Assembly (NCBI RefSeq): GCF_014529535.1
Contig: NW_023503493.1
Coordinates: 12,494,001-12,558,000 of the forward strand
Direction: 5' to 3'
Origin: Bradysia coprophila
Lineage: Eukaryota > Arthropoda > Insecta > Diptera > Sciaridae
Length of the DNA stretch: 64,000 nt
The notes beneath the pieces are model-generated. The model saw only the letters and a program-made list of their open reading frames with translations. It was not told the DNA's origin and did no database searches. Positions 34,661 to 49,901 of the stretch are shown here, piece by piece (the first letter of the stretch is position 1; each line of letters opens with the position of its first letter). The translations under genes were made by a program, and so were the position numbers.

Positions 34661-34929
34661 TTTTCAATTTGTTTTACTTAAAATTTTGATGAGAAAAAAT
34701 GTTGAAATGAGTTTTAGAAATGCCTACTAACATTTGTTATTTGTTGAGAAGTGGTAGGGAACAATGAAAGTTCAAACCAGGTATGGTCTATTCATACAAA
34801 CCGGAGGACATGGCGATTTCATATAAACAAACTCACCTCTCATTAGGGTGTGTTTGTGTTGACGTTCATTGGTAGGGAATAGTTATTTATTTTTCGAGGA
34901 TTCATCTCAACCCCAAATCAGAGATCCGA

Positions 34930-35210
34930 AAAGCCGGAATTTTGTGTTCGGTTTGAAGAGAACCACAAACTTCGGTTCGGTTTGAAGAGAACCACAAACT
35001 TCGGTTCGGTTTAGACCAAACCGAATATTCCGGGGTTTCGGGGTTTGAACCGAACCGAAATATTCCGTTTGAACTGAACCGAAACATTCGGTTTGAACCG
35101 AACCGGTACATTTGGTTTGAACCGGAATATTCGATTTGAACCGAACCGGAATATTCGGTTTGAACCGAACCGGAACATTTGGTTTGAATCGAACCGGAAT
35201 AATATATGAG
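34930..35210. repeat. Tandem repeat of GGTTTGAACCGAACCGGAA
   Basis: About ten imperfect units of 20-25 bp with core TTCGGTTTGAACCGAACCG, each itself an imperfect palindrome. The repeat keeps all frames open, so ORFs here are artefacts. The same CGGTTCGGT/ACCGAACCG words occur at the ends of the 60147-60569 element. Confidence 0.85.
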
Positions 35211-35334
35211 TGAACCAGCTGGTGAGACAGCTGAAACAAATTTAGTTATGTTCTTATGTTTGTTACAATTTTAGTTGGAACCACTTATTGGCTGAGTATT
35301 TATTTCATTAAAAAAGAGATCTACAGCGAAATTT

Positions 35335-36575
<1,241 letters not shown>

Positions 36576-37650
36576 TTCGTTGATTCAACTTCGATATTCG
36601 TTTTGAGCAAACAACAATGACTCTCTAGGAACGACGTTAACAACTAAATTGTAGTGATGCTATTCATTCCAAGCAAGCTTTTTCAACATGCTGGAGTCAT
36701 TCCAAGCAACTGTCGCTCCCGAAAAACTTCCTTCTCAGTAATACCACCAGAGCTGGTAAGTAGTTTTTTATACAATTTGCCAGCTACAGCTTGAATAATA
36801 CCTCGAAAGTTACACAATAATCTCAATGAAAATCTATCTTGATCGAGTGATATGCTGAGTCAAAGTTCTACAAGTTGGACGTTCGCGTGGAATGACTCCG
36901 TTCCGTATGCAAATTCACGAGTAAATAAATTGCATTTGAAACCAGTTTCAATTATTTTTTTGTAGTCTGGTAGGAAAGGTTTAAGGCTATTAACATAAAG
37001 TTGTTATGTAAACGGACAGTCGATATTATACTGTGGTTATGATTTTGTAAAAATCTTTGCACACACAGCATTGATGATCTTCATTTAAAACGAAATTAAT
37101 GACCGTAACTGAGCACTTGTTCTTGTTGAGCCCATTCTTTTGATTTGCTGTTATGATGAGGCACCTTGTTTCTTTTCCAGGCAGAATATGTATTGATTAG
37201 TTTATTGACCTTCAATACTGCTACTTCAAAATAATCCCAAAATAAACGCAAGAGTGATCTACCCCTTGGCGATATGTAATTAAGTGACCTTCTACTGTGA
37301 TGGGGCAATAAACTTAAATTAAAACCTCAACAACATCAAGCACAAATACACGCCACTTCTATTAGTATAACTTGAATAACATCCTAAATGTTAGAAATTC
37401 CGCTATTTAGCATACTTGAGAAGCTCTCTGCATTAGTACATATTACAAACCAATCGATGTGAAAAATAATGGGAATGTCACTTCTTGTGAGAAAAGCCAA
37501 TTTCCATTATTTGTTTATATGCCAAGGAAGGTATTTTCCACAAAAGCTTGAGGCAAAGTTTTGTCGCCGTGAAGTAAAATTCGCTTTACACTTGAGATGA
37601 CCTCAAGTTTTCGAATAAAATACCTTACTTGCCAATGGGGCAACGTACTA

Positions 37651-37774
37651 CAGTGAACGACATCTCAAATGTCTCACTGTCATTTTTTTCAGAGAATGTC
37701 ATTGTGAATTTGCTATGACACAATAAAATTCTCAGAAAAATTTGACAGTGAGACATTTGAGATGTCGTTTACTG
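37651..37774. mobile_element. 124-bp mariner-type MITE
   Basis: Nearly perfect palindrome: CAGTGAACGACATCTCAAAT / ATTTGAGATGTCGTTTACTG, arms about 48 bp, flanked by TA on both sides (37649-37650, 37775-37776). Confidence 0.85.
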
Positions 37775-38519
37775 TATAAGAGTGATATCGCGAAATCTTC
37801 GAACAACTTTGAGACAAGGGGTCATGGATATTAGTAACTTATAGCTCATTCGATTCGTTGAACTTTTGCGAGTAAAACGTTGTACTACGTTTGGTGAACT
37901 TTATTTTGTTGTCGACGCTCGAGGTCATGAAGTAAGGGCCTGCCAAAAGGGGCCCAAAATCGTTTTCTCACGATTAGTCGTATAAAACCATTTTAGGAAA
38001 AAACTTTTTTAGCTAGCCTTGTGGGCCTTGAAGTGACACACTACCAGGTCCATGTTAACCTGTTGGTGATATCAATCAATTTAGGTGAAAAAATATGTGA
38101 TTTTCCCAAGTCCCTGACCGGCTGCAGTGACATGAGATGTATGGTGAGAGAGCCTAGCTTCTGTAGTACCATAACATGTAAAAACATCCTTGGATAAGTT
38201 TCACTCCAAAGGGTTGGAGCGACTTCAGCGGAAGTCCACCCCAAGTCGACGAAATTTTATTCCTTTCTTTCGGTTGTTTTCGCTTTTTTGAGGTTTTTTG
38301 TGCGGCTATTCATTATTTATTGCTGACAAGAGTGAGATCAACTAAAATAAAGAATTTTTCGATGTATTAACGTGGTTCTTATACTCTTGGAACCCAAATT
38401 TCGATCTATTTGGACTAGGATATGAAGCATTTTTGGAGTTTTTTTTGTGGCTATTCAAATTTCGGAATTCGGCAACCACTAAAACGGAGAAGTTAAATGA
38501 ATGAAACAAAATCCAAGTT

Positions 38520-38880
38520 AAATGAAATAATTTTATATTTTATTCGTCGAGTTATTGTAGTGTTCTTTTCTTAATCCGACTCAAAATTAGTAAAAATTTT
38601 ATATTTTTTCCATTTTTTTTTGTTTGTTTGTTGTTTTTCAATAGTAAACTATACAAAATACATATCCGATTTTTAGTGTTTTTTTTTCAAATATAATTTG
38701 TTTTAATGCTACAAAAGTTTCATTTTTATTTGTTTAGTTTTATAAATATTTTCATTTTTTTTTTAATTTTATTTCAATTTTTTTTTAGATAATATAACAA
38801 CATCTCGACTAAGTGTATCGCGAACACTTAACATTGTATAATCAAGAAAGCAATAAATTTAAATTTAAAAATTAAATTAT
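38520..38880. repeat. T-rich low-complexity tract
   Basis: Very AT-rich, dominated by runs of T. A similar tract occupies 47160-47660. No coding potential; possible matrix-attachment-like or intronic filler sequence, but this is only composition. Confidence 0.6.
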
Positions 38881-40117
38881 TTCCCTTGACCCTCGTACTT
38901 CGTTTGAAAGAAAAAAAAACGATTAGCATTTCGAAGTTGAAAAATCTTAGGCAAAATTCTTATTTCAATCTTTCTCTGTTAGAAAGCGATTCCCAATTTT
39001 ATTACGGCAGTGAATTGTTTGTTTTTTTTTACTCTCGAAAAATGTACCGCTTTTCAAAATAAGGCTCTGAATGAGGTCCGGTTGAAATGAGCCTGAGGTC
39101 ACCTGAACCAAATTTATTTAATTTTGAACTGATCTGAATTGTCCTGAAACCTGTCAGAAATTTAGTAATCTGGTGTCAGACAAAAGTAAATTGAGATCTG
39201 AACTTGAAAAATGAGGTCAGATCAAAACAGATACTCATTTTCAGGTTCGAGAATGGTAGAATGGTTCGGTGGGTTCGGAGCCATATTCTATATACATCGT
39301 AAAAACGGATATTTGGACCAAATAAAGGCGAAGCGGCTTCCTTTAACAACTTTACAAAGAATTCGAGAGCTGGTGGTGGTGCATTGAAATCATCTTTACG
39401 ATGTACTAGATTTTGAATACAATTTTATTAAACCATTGATATGCATGATTTGAAAATCATTATTTCTGTACCGGTGTAAACGGTATACTACGAGCATGAT
39501 GGTTCTTCGATATTCACGCAACTAGGGAAAAATTTTGTGTCCATTCGTCCATTTCGTTGGCCGAATCGAAGAAAGGAGCTTCGATTTGATGGATAGAAAA
39601 ATTTCTCCCTGGTTAGGCATTCGACGTTTCATACCAAAGGTGTAAAAAATAGTTTTTTTTTTCGAACCTGAGGCACGATAAAGTATTTACTTGCTTCATT
39701 TAGAGTCATGTTTTAGTTATTTCTGTAACAGGAGTTGTTTATGTAATGTACCTGTCAAGAAATGTTATAAAAGAAAATGTTCTCATCGAACAGTAATGCA
39801 ACGAAAATTGTTCCTGATACACACAGAATTTTACGTTTGCGGACCGTTAAGGATCAAATTCTCATTTGAGAAATAACACCTACAATGTATCATAGGCTTC
39901 CAGATAAAAGAGACAATTTACAATACAATGCTCGCTGCAGGATTATGATTCGTTGAGTTCTTTTTTAACGACACCAGTCGGTTGCCTTTTCGATACTGTA
40001 TATTGTGGGTAGTATTTATTCAAGATTAAATATTGGTTTTAAATTGAGCAGCCCAAATTGATTGGAATCTGTCTATTTGCATTACTGAACATGAGTTTGT
40101 AAATCCAAGTTAAAAGG

Positions 40118-40526
40118 TGGTATAGTAGCACGAAACGGGATGTGTCACATTAGTGAGTAATAAGAAAAACGAATTTTCATTCATTCAGCTCCGTTTTGAT
40201 CTTTAAATTTATCGAAAAGAACTTTAACTGACATCGTATGCCGATGTGGAAAGCAAGGCTGTATACTTTGGGGAGGTCACGCAGATCGCCATTTTATTAG
40301 ATACGCGGGAACACACCTTTTCCATACAAACAAATTCACCAACATTCAATTTGTATAGCGTGGTGAATTTTTTGTATGAAACGTGGTGTGTAACCCGCGT
40401 ATCTGCATCTGAGTGACCTCCCCAAAGTATACAGCCTTGGTGGAAAGGAGCTACGTGAATGGAATATCATTTTTCTTATAATTCACTAATTTGACACATA
40501 CCGTTTCTGTGGTTACTGTAAATGAG
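40118..40526. repeat. MITE, 'TTATAAGAAAAATGAAA' family, copy 2 (interrupted)
   Basis: Left end ACGGGATGTGTCACATTAGT and right end ACTAATTTGACACATACCGT are inverted relatives of 5437-5650. The interior is interrupted by the hAT MITE 40254-40439. Confidence 0.75.
40254..40439. mobile_element. 186-bp hAT MITE nested in another MITE
   Basis: Ends CAAGGCTGTATACTTTGGGG / CCCCAAAGTATACAGCCTTG (27-bp perfect inverted repeat through GAGGTCAC) and a perfect 8-bp target duplication GTGGAAAG (40246-40253, 40440-40447). It contains a second inner inverted repeat (GATACGCGGG.. / ..CCCGCGTATC). Confidence 0.95.
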
Positions 40527-41744
40527 CATTCATAGTGCGCAAATATGCAAATAAAAAATTAATTTCAACGGCAGACTATTACAACGAGTGATTTGTTTTC
40601 TATGGAAGTAATAAAAATTGCTTTAAATTTCATTGTTTTTCAGTTTCTTCTTCATTTATTTTTATAAATTGTATCTATTTTGTTGTAGTTCAATCAAAGA
40701 TTTCAGTAAATATATTTCATATATAATATGTTTATAGATATATATAGTATATAAAGTGGCGCTATAGTTCATCAATTTTTGTTAAAAATTTTCTTTCTTT
40801 CTATGTTGTCTTTTAATTATTATTTTTTTTAAATTATTTTTTTAGTAATTAGTCATATACGAAATATTTCAAACACTTTGTTCATACCATCGATTTACTT
40901 GGCTACAAAAATAAAAATCGGAAAAACGGGGTTTTTTTGTGCGCTGTAAATATAGCCTCAAAACACAAGCACACTCTATGGATAATAGCGGTCGAGTTAA
41001 AGGTTTTGTCGATTTTTGCGGGTGGTTTTATGATCTATAATCTAAGACATGTAATTTAGCGCTAACTTGAGATTGGTACTAATCTCATCCTGCAAAACGC
41101 CAGACAAAAGTAGTTTTTTTTTGATGCATCGCCGAAAACCAAATCGCCACAAAATATTTTCCTTGTACTATGTGAGATGTTCCTTATACGAAATGCGACA
41201 GGAAGTTATACGATCATTTTCCTTTATCAACTTCAGAATGTTGTCTCTTGAAAGCTTTACGACAAAAATAGTTTTAGGGCGATCAGTTCAGCTGGTGTGA
41301 ACATGTCGATGGAAAAATACCCAATCACAAGAGTCCTGGAATTCCCAGGACGGCGATAAAATTGGGATGTCGAATTTTACATATTACGAAAAAGTTTGCA
41401 CAGTGGCAGTGGTTTTAAGTAAAAGCAATATTTTGTGTGGAGTTACAGCCTTTGACATCGGATTTTTTTTCTGGCTACCCTAATTTCTGCCCTTTGACAT
41501 GACCGCTATAATTCGCAGAGTGTATTGTTTGCATTGACACTATCAGGTGCGTTGTATTCGTCTTAGGTCCTTAATAGTCCTCTTCCAAAATGATCATTTC
41601 GGCAATAGTCGGAAAAATGTAAATCGGAGCCTTTTCAATCTTTGAAGTGATAGCCCGAGTAAAAACATTTTTGCCCAATGTCTAAATCAATCTGCTAAAA
41701 TTAGAATTGAACTCAGTTTTGAATGAAAATGCCTATCTGGTCAT

Positions 41745-41884
41745 CAGGGCCTAATATTTGACAAAGTTTTACAAATGCTTACCGAATGTTTCACAAATGT
41801 TTACACAATTTTTATAAAACATTTGTTGAACATTTGTGAAACTTTGTAAAACATTTGTGAAACATTGTCAAATATTAGGCCCTG
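41745..41884. mobile_element. 140-bp hAT MITE
   Basis: Ends CAGGGCCTAATATTTGACAA / TTGTCAAATATTAGGCCCTG and a perfect 8-bp target duplication CTGGTCAT (41737-41744, 41885-41892). The interior is repeated ACAAATGTTT words. Confidence 0.95.
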
Positions 41885-42969
41885 CTGGTCATCCTAGTTT
41901 TGGCAGATTGACGCTTTTAAAACCGCCCATTTAAAAAAAATCACTGCGGACAGGAGGGTGAAGGGTGCTCTTTACAACTTTCCAACAAATTGACATCCAA
42001 AAGATGTTTCGTTTGACATTTTAAAGTTATTAGGGAACGTCAGATTTGTCGAACAGAAACGGAAAATCCAGCATAAACGAAAACACAAACGATTTTTGTT
42101 TCACGCAAGATAGCTTTGCCATAGAAAAGTCGTTTGTGTTTCCGTTTGTTTTTGACATTCCGCAAGCGACAAGTGACACTAAGCCAGACACACAAAAATG
42201 GAACAAACAATTATGTGTAAAACGACTATCCGCTTGACTCATTCACAAATGAAACGATTCGGTAAATTTCTAATTTTATTCTATAAATGCATTGAGTTTA
42301 TCTACTTTGTATCTCTGACTCTTTCTCTCTCTCTGTTTCTTTTTCCATCGTTACCTATGTTTTTTTGTAGCGCATAGAAATGCTTGAAACCATCATGCAC
42401 TTTTTTGTAAAAAAACGCAGATAACGATAGAAGAATTGTAGTTCGGAAAAGAAGGTACAATCAATTTGTCTGAAATAACAATTCGTATAAGTCTTAGGAG
42501 TTTTTTTTTTTCATTTTCTTTTGTATAGTGGTGATAGTATAGTTGCGATAGAATTGAGCGATTTTACGAAATATAAATGTGAAAATTTATTACTTTTCTT
42601 TATGCACTTCAGTCCGCCACAGAGGACATTTGTAAGGAGTTAATTAATCGGTAAATTTTTACCCGGGAAATCTCACCGCAATGGGAGTTTTGAACCCGTC
42701 TGACAAAGAAAAATAATTAAAATCGCCCGACACTATATTTTGTTTTCTTTATTAAATAAATGCATCCTTGCTGGTTGTATCTTTCATTATTGCTAACTAC
42801 AATGTTTTTATAATTATAATTATGTTGCTGTTTCGTTATGGTAAAGCCTATCTCATTTTATTATAAGTATTGTGGTACAGTTTTTAAAAAAATCTTTCGT
42901 ACATTTTCTGCTATACAAATTGTAAATAGGAAGAATATTTTTTAACGCAGGGCTGTATACACGCTTATA

Positions 42970-43126
42970 TGAATAGTTTAATACTGAAGCAGGACGTGTT
43001 ACTTTTAGCGAATTATAAGTAAAATGAAACTTCACTCATTTAGCTCGGTTTACGAAGCTAAATTAATGAAATTTCATTTTACTTAAAATTCGCTAATTTA
43101 ACACGTCACCTTTCCGCATTAAATGT
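42970..43126. repeat. MITE, 'TTATAAGAAAAATGAAA' family, copy 3
   Basis: Left TTAGCGAATTATAAGTAAAA and right TTTTACTTAAAATTCGCTAA are inverted; they share the ACGTGTT / AACACGT outer block and the ATGAAACTTCA core with the copies at 5.4 and 40.1 kb. Confidence 0.75.
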
Positions 43127-46100
43127 TTCACATTTGGATGTTGTCGTCACCGCTACCCATTCAACTGGCTGCTGTGTCGGGCTTCTTAAACGCTACTTCC
43201 GGCCAGTCTCGCAGAGGAACTTCTACTTTGCAAAGACCATTTGTCTTTAAAATATACAAATTCCAGATAACGTGACGACAACACACAATTTTGCATTGTT
43301 AGTGCGAATTTTGATTGCCCTTAATTGCGCTGTTTGAATTGACTGACGCTAACTCTCTACTAGCGGTACAGTACAAGATGTAAGCTATAAGCACCGCTTT
43401 GCTGTAATGCTATTTTTGTTAAATTATGAACTGATAAGAACAACATCCACTGATGAAGATGTTGGAATTTCTTTTTCGTACTTTAGCTTCGGAACGTCAA
43501 CTTATGGGTTAACCCAGAATGGTTACAGAAATCAACGATTTTCCGTGAAAAATATAAGTTTTCTTAAAGTAAAGAGACGGCGCTACAATAGAACTAATTA
43601 GTCACTGCTCGACTGACTCACTAAAGCTCCTCTATTATGTACATAAATCTCGGTTTGCTCAATAGAAATGGTTAATATGCATTTCGAAACTAAAGAATGA
43701 AGGACTATGTGATACACTCGTCTGAATAGCACAATAATTTGCAACTCAGTCAACTGATGGAAAACCTCAACCGTAAAAGGTAAAATGGCTCCTCTTGCAG
43801 CAGGTGCTTCAAATTATTATCCGCCCACTATTTCTGGGTTAAGCACGGCAAACGCGGGAATTTTTTTTTTTTCATTTTTGGATGCGCCAACAATGTCTTG
43901 AATGCAGCTCGCATCTTACATTTGCAATACGAAATACGTAAGCCAGCATACCATTCAGAAACTTGTATCAAGAACGTCGTCTTCATTTTTGTATACGGTC
44001 GATGATTAGCATCACTTTACTGTGAAAGCCTAAGTCAAAAACATTAATTGACTGCTACAGTTAAGTTAACACAGATTTTGTCAATGAAATGGGAACAAAG
44101 TGTCTGCGAAGATTTCACAAAGATTGCCAGGTTTGAGCACCATTTTCATGGTTTTCTTCAATTCAGTGTCGATTTCGACTTAATTTTCCTTTGTATTTTA
44201 TGACGGAAGTCATATTTATTTCAATGCAAATGACCCCTCTCAGTGTATCCTAACAAGAAAATAGTTTCTCGCGATACATTAGTCTCAATTTCCATTTGGG
44301 CAAATAGGAAAACTGGAAATATCAGACACCATTATTTTGTTGATGGTTATTTACTCCTCTAAACAGAATTATTGACCGCTATGCCCAACTTAAAATTGTT
44401 TCTATGTAACGAGCAAAACTTATTGCAAAACTAAATTGTGCTCTCTAAAATCCTTCACCAACTAATTCTCACTTGTGATTATATTTCGTTTTTGTTAGCG
44501 AAATAAATCCAGTCAGGACCCAAAAGCGAAAAGTTTCGGACACATGAATAAATGTGACCTCTTCCTAACAATTTTCGCCCTTGAAGCAGACCGGTTCCAG
44601 CGGCCTCGTCGGTCCTGACTCGATTCATTTTACAACTAAATAAATTGACTAAATTGTCTCATTTCGAAATTAAAAAATATTCCAGCGAACGAAATGTGTA
44701 CACGCATGCACATAAAAACGAACCCATATTTTATGCGGAACGTATTAATTGGACATCGGACACCCACAAACAAATTGATTGAAATTTCGTTCACTTTTTA
44801 ACGTTTTGCTATACTATTCACACAAAATTTATTTTAAAAACGAAAAATCATTTTCCATTAATTTTACATTACATTTTGTATAAAAATCTACGTCCTTAAG
44901 ATCAGTACACACGTCATGCAAAATGAACATCAATTTTCGAATATTTTTACAATCAATTCATCAGATGATGTCAGTGAAATTAAGTCGTTAATTTTCTTCA
45001 GCTGGTCCACTCACTGAGGTTTCCTGTATTAAAGCATTTATTCAGAAGGACCTAATCTAATTACGAATTTACCGAAATTTGTGTGAATTATATAGGCACC
45101 CAATCGGTGTTTCAGAAGTGAGCCACCTAAAATAACGATATATGGCGTCGCTCTAAGTAAACTCATAGATCATGCAGTGGGGACTGAGTGAATAATCTTG
45201 TGCGCGACGTGTGTACTAGTCTTAAAGGACAACTTTTTTTTCTTTCTTTTTGTTTGTATAAAAATATTGACACAATTTGTTGCTTAGTTAGATTTTTAAT
45301 AATTATCATGATAAATTCACACAAAACCAAAACAAAACAAAATGAAAATCGAATTACTTTTGTGTTTATGTCATTGAAAATATAGAAAATCGGAAAACAT
45401 TCGATAATTTTTAGCTTAAAGTTTTTTTTGCGTATACTTCCATGGTAGGTATAACAGTTAGTTTTAGAACATTTTAGTTATGGTTCGCAACAATCATATA
45501 AAGTTCATAAAGACACCGAGGTGGCTCTTATGGAACAATATATAGTATAAATTGGTAGAAATCTGTAACGGAAAAAAATGGATTGGTGTCCATAGTAAAA
45601 CGGCTCCCGGCTCCTATCGGAGAAGAAGATATGGTGACAATTTCGTATATTGTACACCGTGTTGCACAATGTAGATTAAAGTCCTAGTTCTATTTTCTTC
45701 ATACCAGCGGTTTGCTACAAAAATCAACTTATGCAACGAAGTTCACACTATACTTTTTTAGACAAACGCCGCAAAATTTCAAAAAAAAATGAATTCAGAC
45801 GTAATCAAATCAAACGTCGTTATTTCGATACAAGTGCGGAAAAGTATCTAAAAAAAATTGGGGTTGTCAATGTGCACTTGCTATAGATTTTGACACTGTT
45901 TTTGTTCAGTGAAATTATACTGGCATTGCTACTAACATTGCAACCGGTCTTACTGGGTCTTCCTGGGAAGGGATATTTATTCGCTAAAACGTAATTTTTG
46001 TTCACATAGACTGAAGTTTTGCACCAGAAAGAAAATCCGATATGATCCCAAAATCAACTTTTCGAAATCTCTTCGGCGTGGACTAGAGCAACATTTTCAG

Positions 46101-47159
46101 ATATTTTTTTTTCGAGTCGTGTCTGTTAGGCTAGTAAAAAAGCTGAGGTTAGGAAAAGTTTAACCCAAATATGCAACTCGCTTCCCTAAACTCAGTATTG
46201 AAACATCTTTTCCAGTATAATCTGTTCTAGGCGATTCGCGGTAATAAAGAAACGTGAGGTCTGACCTTAAAAACACTCAAACGACCGCTGACGTTTACCT
46301 CATTTAATTCAAGACTAAAATTCTTAAATAAATAATTCAAGACTGTTTGCCCAATGAATTTGACCAACAATTTGCAGGTAGAAAACAACAGAAATTTGGT
46401 TTTTGTAGATTAATCAGATAGTTGGTTTGCATTCCGAGAACCTGCCCAGAGGAAAGAATAAATTCTTCCATCTTTGACGGGGAAATGAATAACGAATTTT
46501 CTCGATATTCGATTGATCTAAAAAAAAATTCATTTGGTGGAAGCGTCTGGCTAATAATTTAAAAAAATATATCTGAAGTCATCACTGGTTACTGTTAAAA
46601 TCACATCAAATACTCTTTTACAATTTTTAATTGTAAATTTCCAGCTTGCCAACAAATGGAAGGTGGTATGATCTATAGTCAACAACAGTGGGCTTTCCTG
46701 TACCTGTGCTACAATAGAAAACGTTTTAAAAGTCAAAACTCGAAACAGGTCAATTTCAGGTTCCACCTCATTACTCATTATGTGCGCAACGGAAAGTTAG
46801 TGATGCCGACTACAAATCAAATCTATTTCGATCTATTGGCTAGATAAGACGATTAAGGTTATTTTTGCAAGATCTGGACTTAACCTGTTCCTTGACCTAA
46901 GATGTGACTTAATCAAATTGTCGGAGTAGTGTCAAGCCACTGAACCCCCGTCTATGTGCATCGTGTCTCGATCTTTCCCGCATCTTTTCGATTGTCAGAA
47001 GACGAAACTAATAGACAAAGAACCTTCCACCGATGAAAAAACGAATCTGTAGCGGCTACAGACCTCTTACTGAATTCTTTTATATAATGGCCTGGTGTGG
47101 ATGCCTAATTTTCCCCACTAGTTTTGCTCTTTCTTTTCTGCCTTTGATGTCAGTGTAAT

Positions 47160-47660
47160 TTACATGAACATCGGCCTCTTAGTTTAACAATTTTTTTTAA
47201 TGTTTTGCAACTGGTTCCAAATTAATTTTTATTTTTATTTTATTTTTTAAATTAAAAATGTTAATTATTTACAAACACAAACATTTTCTTAAATTGATTG
47301 ATATTTACATTTACATTTTATTGAAATTATTTTAAGATTTTTTTTGTTTTGTTTTTTCTAAAAAAAAGGGCGAGCAGTAAATATATTAATCGTTAAATGT
47401 GCGACCGACGCTGCAATTTATTTTTTAATTTTAATTTTTTTTTCTTTCAATTTTATTTTTTTGTTTTGTAAGTTTCATAGGCCTTTTCTTTATTTAGTTT
47501 CTTTGAATATTTTTTTTTGTTTTCTTTAAATTTTACTTCAATTTTTTTTATTTAAATTTATTTTTTAGCTTAGTCAATTTATTTATATTTCCTAAATTCA
47601 CTTTAAATATATTTTTTTTTCCTTTAATAATTTTTTGTTTGTTATTTTTTTTTACTTACA
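47160..47660. repeat. Extreme A/T low-complexity tract
   Basis: Almost entirely A and T, with long T runs broken by single As or Gs. No motif or ORF. Confidence 0.7.
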
Positions 47661-47847
47661 ACGGTGACGTGACGACCACAACATTAACTATCTCTTATTT
47701 TAATCAACACGGATGTAAAAAAGATGTCGAATGGAAGAAGCTGCTTTTATTATTCTTTGCATTTGATGTTGTAATCGATGCCATTAGATAGTTTTGAATC
47801 TGAAATTGGAAATTATTTCGGTGAAATGATGATCTCGGAGACCGAAT

Positions 47848-48964
47848 GTGAAAACTGAATTCAATCAGATTTGGCTACACGGTTGGGTTGAACAAAAGTT
47901 AAATAAAGTTGCGACACCACCTCTGATTTTTTTTTCATGTTCTTATTGAGGGACTCGAGTACTATAAGGACCCTGAATGTTCCTTCGCGAATCCATCCAG
48001 CAGTTTCGGAGAACCGGCACTCATGGCCGTGCGGGACCGACCGATCAATTTGAATACAGATTGTTATCGCCACTGATAGCAGGACTAATTCTAAGCTAAT
48101 TCGTGTTAAAATGGCTTCCCTCGACAACCTGACCTGTGGTAAATTCTCTCTAACAAGTAGCGAAATCAGCTTTAACCGACTATAGATACACGTAAACACG
48201 TAATCAATGTAAGAATTGGTTCAAATTACTTAAACCACTTATTTTTGAAGAATGGATAACAATTCCACTCATCTTAAAGAAACAGACAGTTGAATATCGA
48301 TGATAAATTGAAAATTTTGTCGTATTATATACACGTTGCAGCAAACAAAACGTCGCAGCAGATAATTGTTGTGAGCCTTGTGTAGCATGTTTGGTATCGT
48401 TGTAAAGCTAAGAATGCAGGCTGATCGGGCATTATTGTTTTGTTGGTGACATGATCGATCTGTGTATTACAGATGAGTTCAAGTTTCGCCGGGGATGGTG
48501 AAAACAAACTTTTTCAAATATTGTACAATTCAGACAACAATTTTGTAAAATCCATTCTCGGCGTTCAATAGAGCATGGAATCCTCTACCAATATCGCCAT
48601 TCAAAGACTTTCAAACTCTATTCATTTTGGACATATCACCATTTAAAAATGTCGAAATTTCGACTTTAGCTGGCTGTGGCTACGTGGTCAGGTTGTCGAG
48701 GGAAGCCATTTTAACACGAATTAGCTTAGAATTAGTCCATCTATCCGTTGCGATAACAATCTGTATTCAAATTGACTCGTCGGTCCCGCACGGTCATGAG
48801 TGCCGGCTCTCCGAAACGGCTGGATGGATTCGCGAACTGAATGTGTTTCCTTATAGTTCTCGAGTCCCTCAATGATCATGAAAAAAATATCAGAGCAGGT
48901 GTCGCGACTTTAATTAACTTTTGTTCAACGCCACCGTGGCTATGGTTCAATCTGAATCCGCACA
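47848..48964. mobile_element. 1.1-kb inverted-repeat element
   Basis: Arms of about 290 bp (47848-48140 and 48670-48964) around about 530 bp of unrelated sequence. Arm landmarks are GGTCAGGTTGTCGAGGGAAG on the right with its complement on the left, and GAATTAGCTTAGAATTAGTC. The arms are about 90 per cent alike by eye, so the insertion is not recent. ORFs in both arms are mirror images. Target duplication not found. Confidence 0.75.
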
Positions 48965-49317
48965 TATTTTGGAGAAATACAATTCTTGAACTATTCCACG
49001 AACTTCCGACAATTATTTTCAAGAATTTCAACCAGTGCCGTAACCAGCCTTCACAATTTAGGCATTTTTAAAGGGACAGGGCAAAACATAATTTTTTAAA
49101 TTAATTTCGTTATTTTATATTATAATATATTTATATTTTTGTTCGCTGATATCGAAATTGAAGGTCAGCAGCCGTACATGCTCCAGAGAAAATATTTTTT
49201 GGATCAAATATTTCCAAGAAATCTTCGAGTAGAAGGTTCTACTCTCAAAATTCCACTTCAAATTAATTACTGACAAAATTACTGAAGTCATAGAAATTAC
49301 CAACAAAATTACCGAAA

Positions 49318-49901
49318 TTACTGCCAAAAATTTCCAATAACAAGCTCTGTCTTAAAAGCACATCCATCGTGTGAATGTTTGATGTCATTGGAAAGCTGAG
49401 TAGCAGTCAGGGAACCGTTACAAGTTCGCCGAATTATCAGATCTGCTGATATCTCAGTGTAGGTGAATTTGAAACCCAATAATATCTTATCTGCCCCGAA
49501 AGTACTCGTAATTACATTTCCAACGAAATCCCGCACGACTACGTAACGTGCATGTATCTGGACAGAACTCCATGTTTTCGGTTTTTGATCAACTAGACTC
49601 ATAAGCTTCGAGGATTTGATGGTAGTTTTAACTTCTAGGGTGCATCTTTCACACATATCAAAAAGTCTATTGAGAAATGCGTTCGATTTCGGTAGGTACG
49701 TTTTCAAAAGAATCTTTCTAAAATATGCGGATCTAAAGGAATCATAATGGGATCCCCATAAACTACGTCAACACTAGAGGATTTTGAACTCAGATGCAAA
49801 AAATAAAAGGAATTTTCTTTAATTCTACGGGGAGAACGATCTGAAAATTCAAGAAAATTGCAGAGTGTTGGGTCTGCAAGATTCGTATGTTTGTCCCCCA
49901 T
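49318..49901 (-). pseudogene. Two adjoining ORFs of unknown origin
   Basis: A 65-codon frame (49901-49704) runs into a 129-codon frame (49707-49318) shifted by one base at TTCTTTTGAAAAC. Composition looks protein-like rather than AT noise (for example DPIMIPLDPHILERFF, then TYLPKSNAFLNRLFDMCERC). Could be a decayed transposon or gene fragment; no family recognised and no splice sites point to an exon. Confidence 0.28.

Noticed and set aside
34907..35239. 110-codon ORF with repeated VRFKPN units
   Set aside because: Produced by the TTCGGTTTGAACCGAACCG tandem repeat, which stays open in more than one frame.
47861..48875. 112- and 82-codon ORFs sharing SREAILTRISLEL
   Set aside because: They are opposite arms of the same inverted-repeat element, with no known protein similarity.
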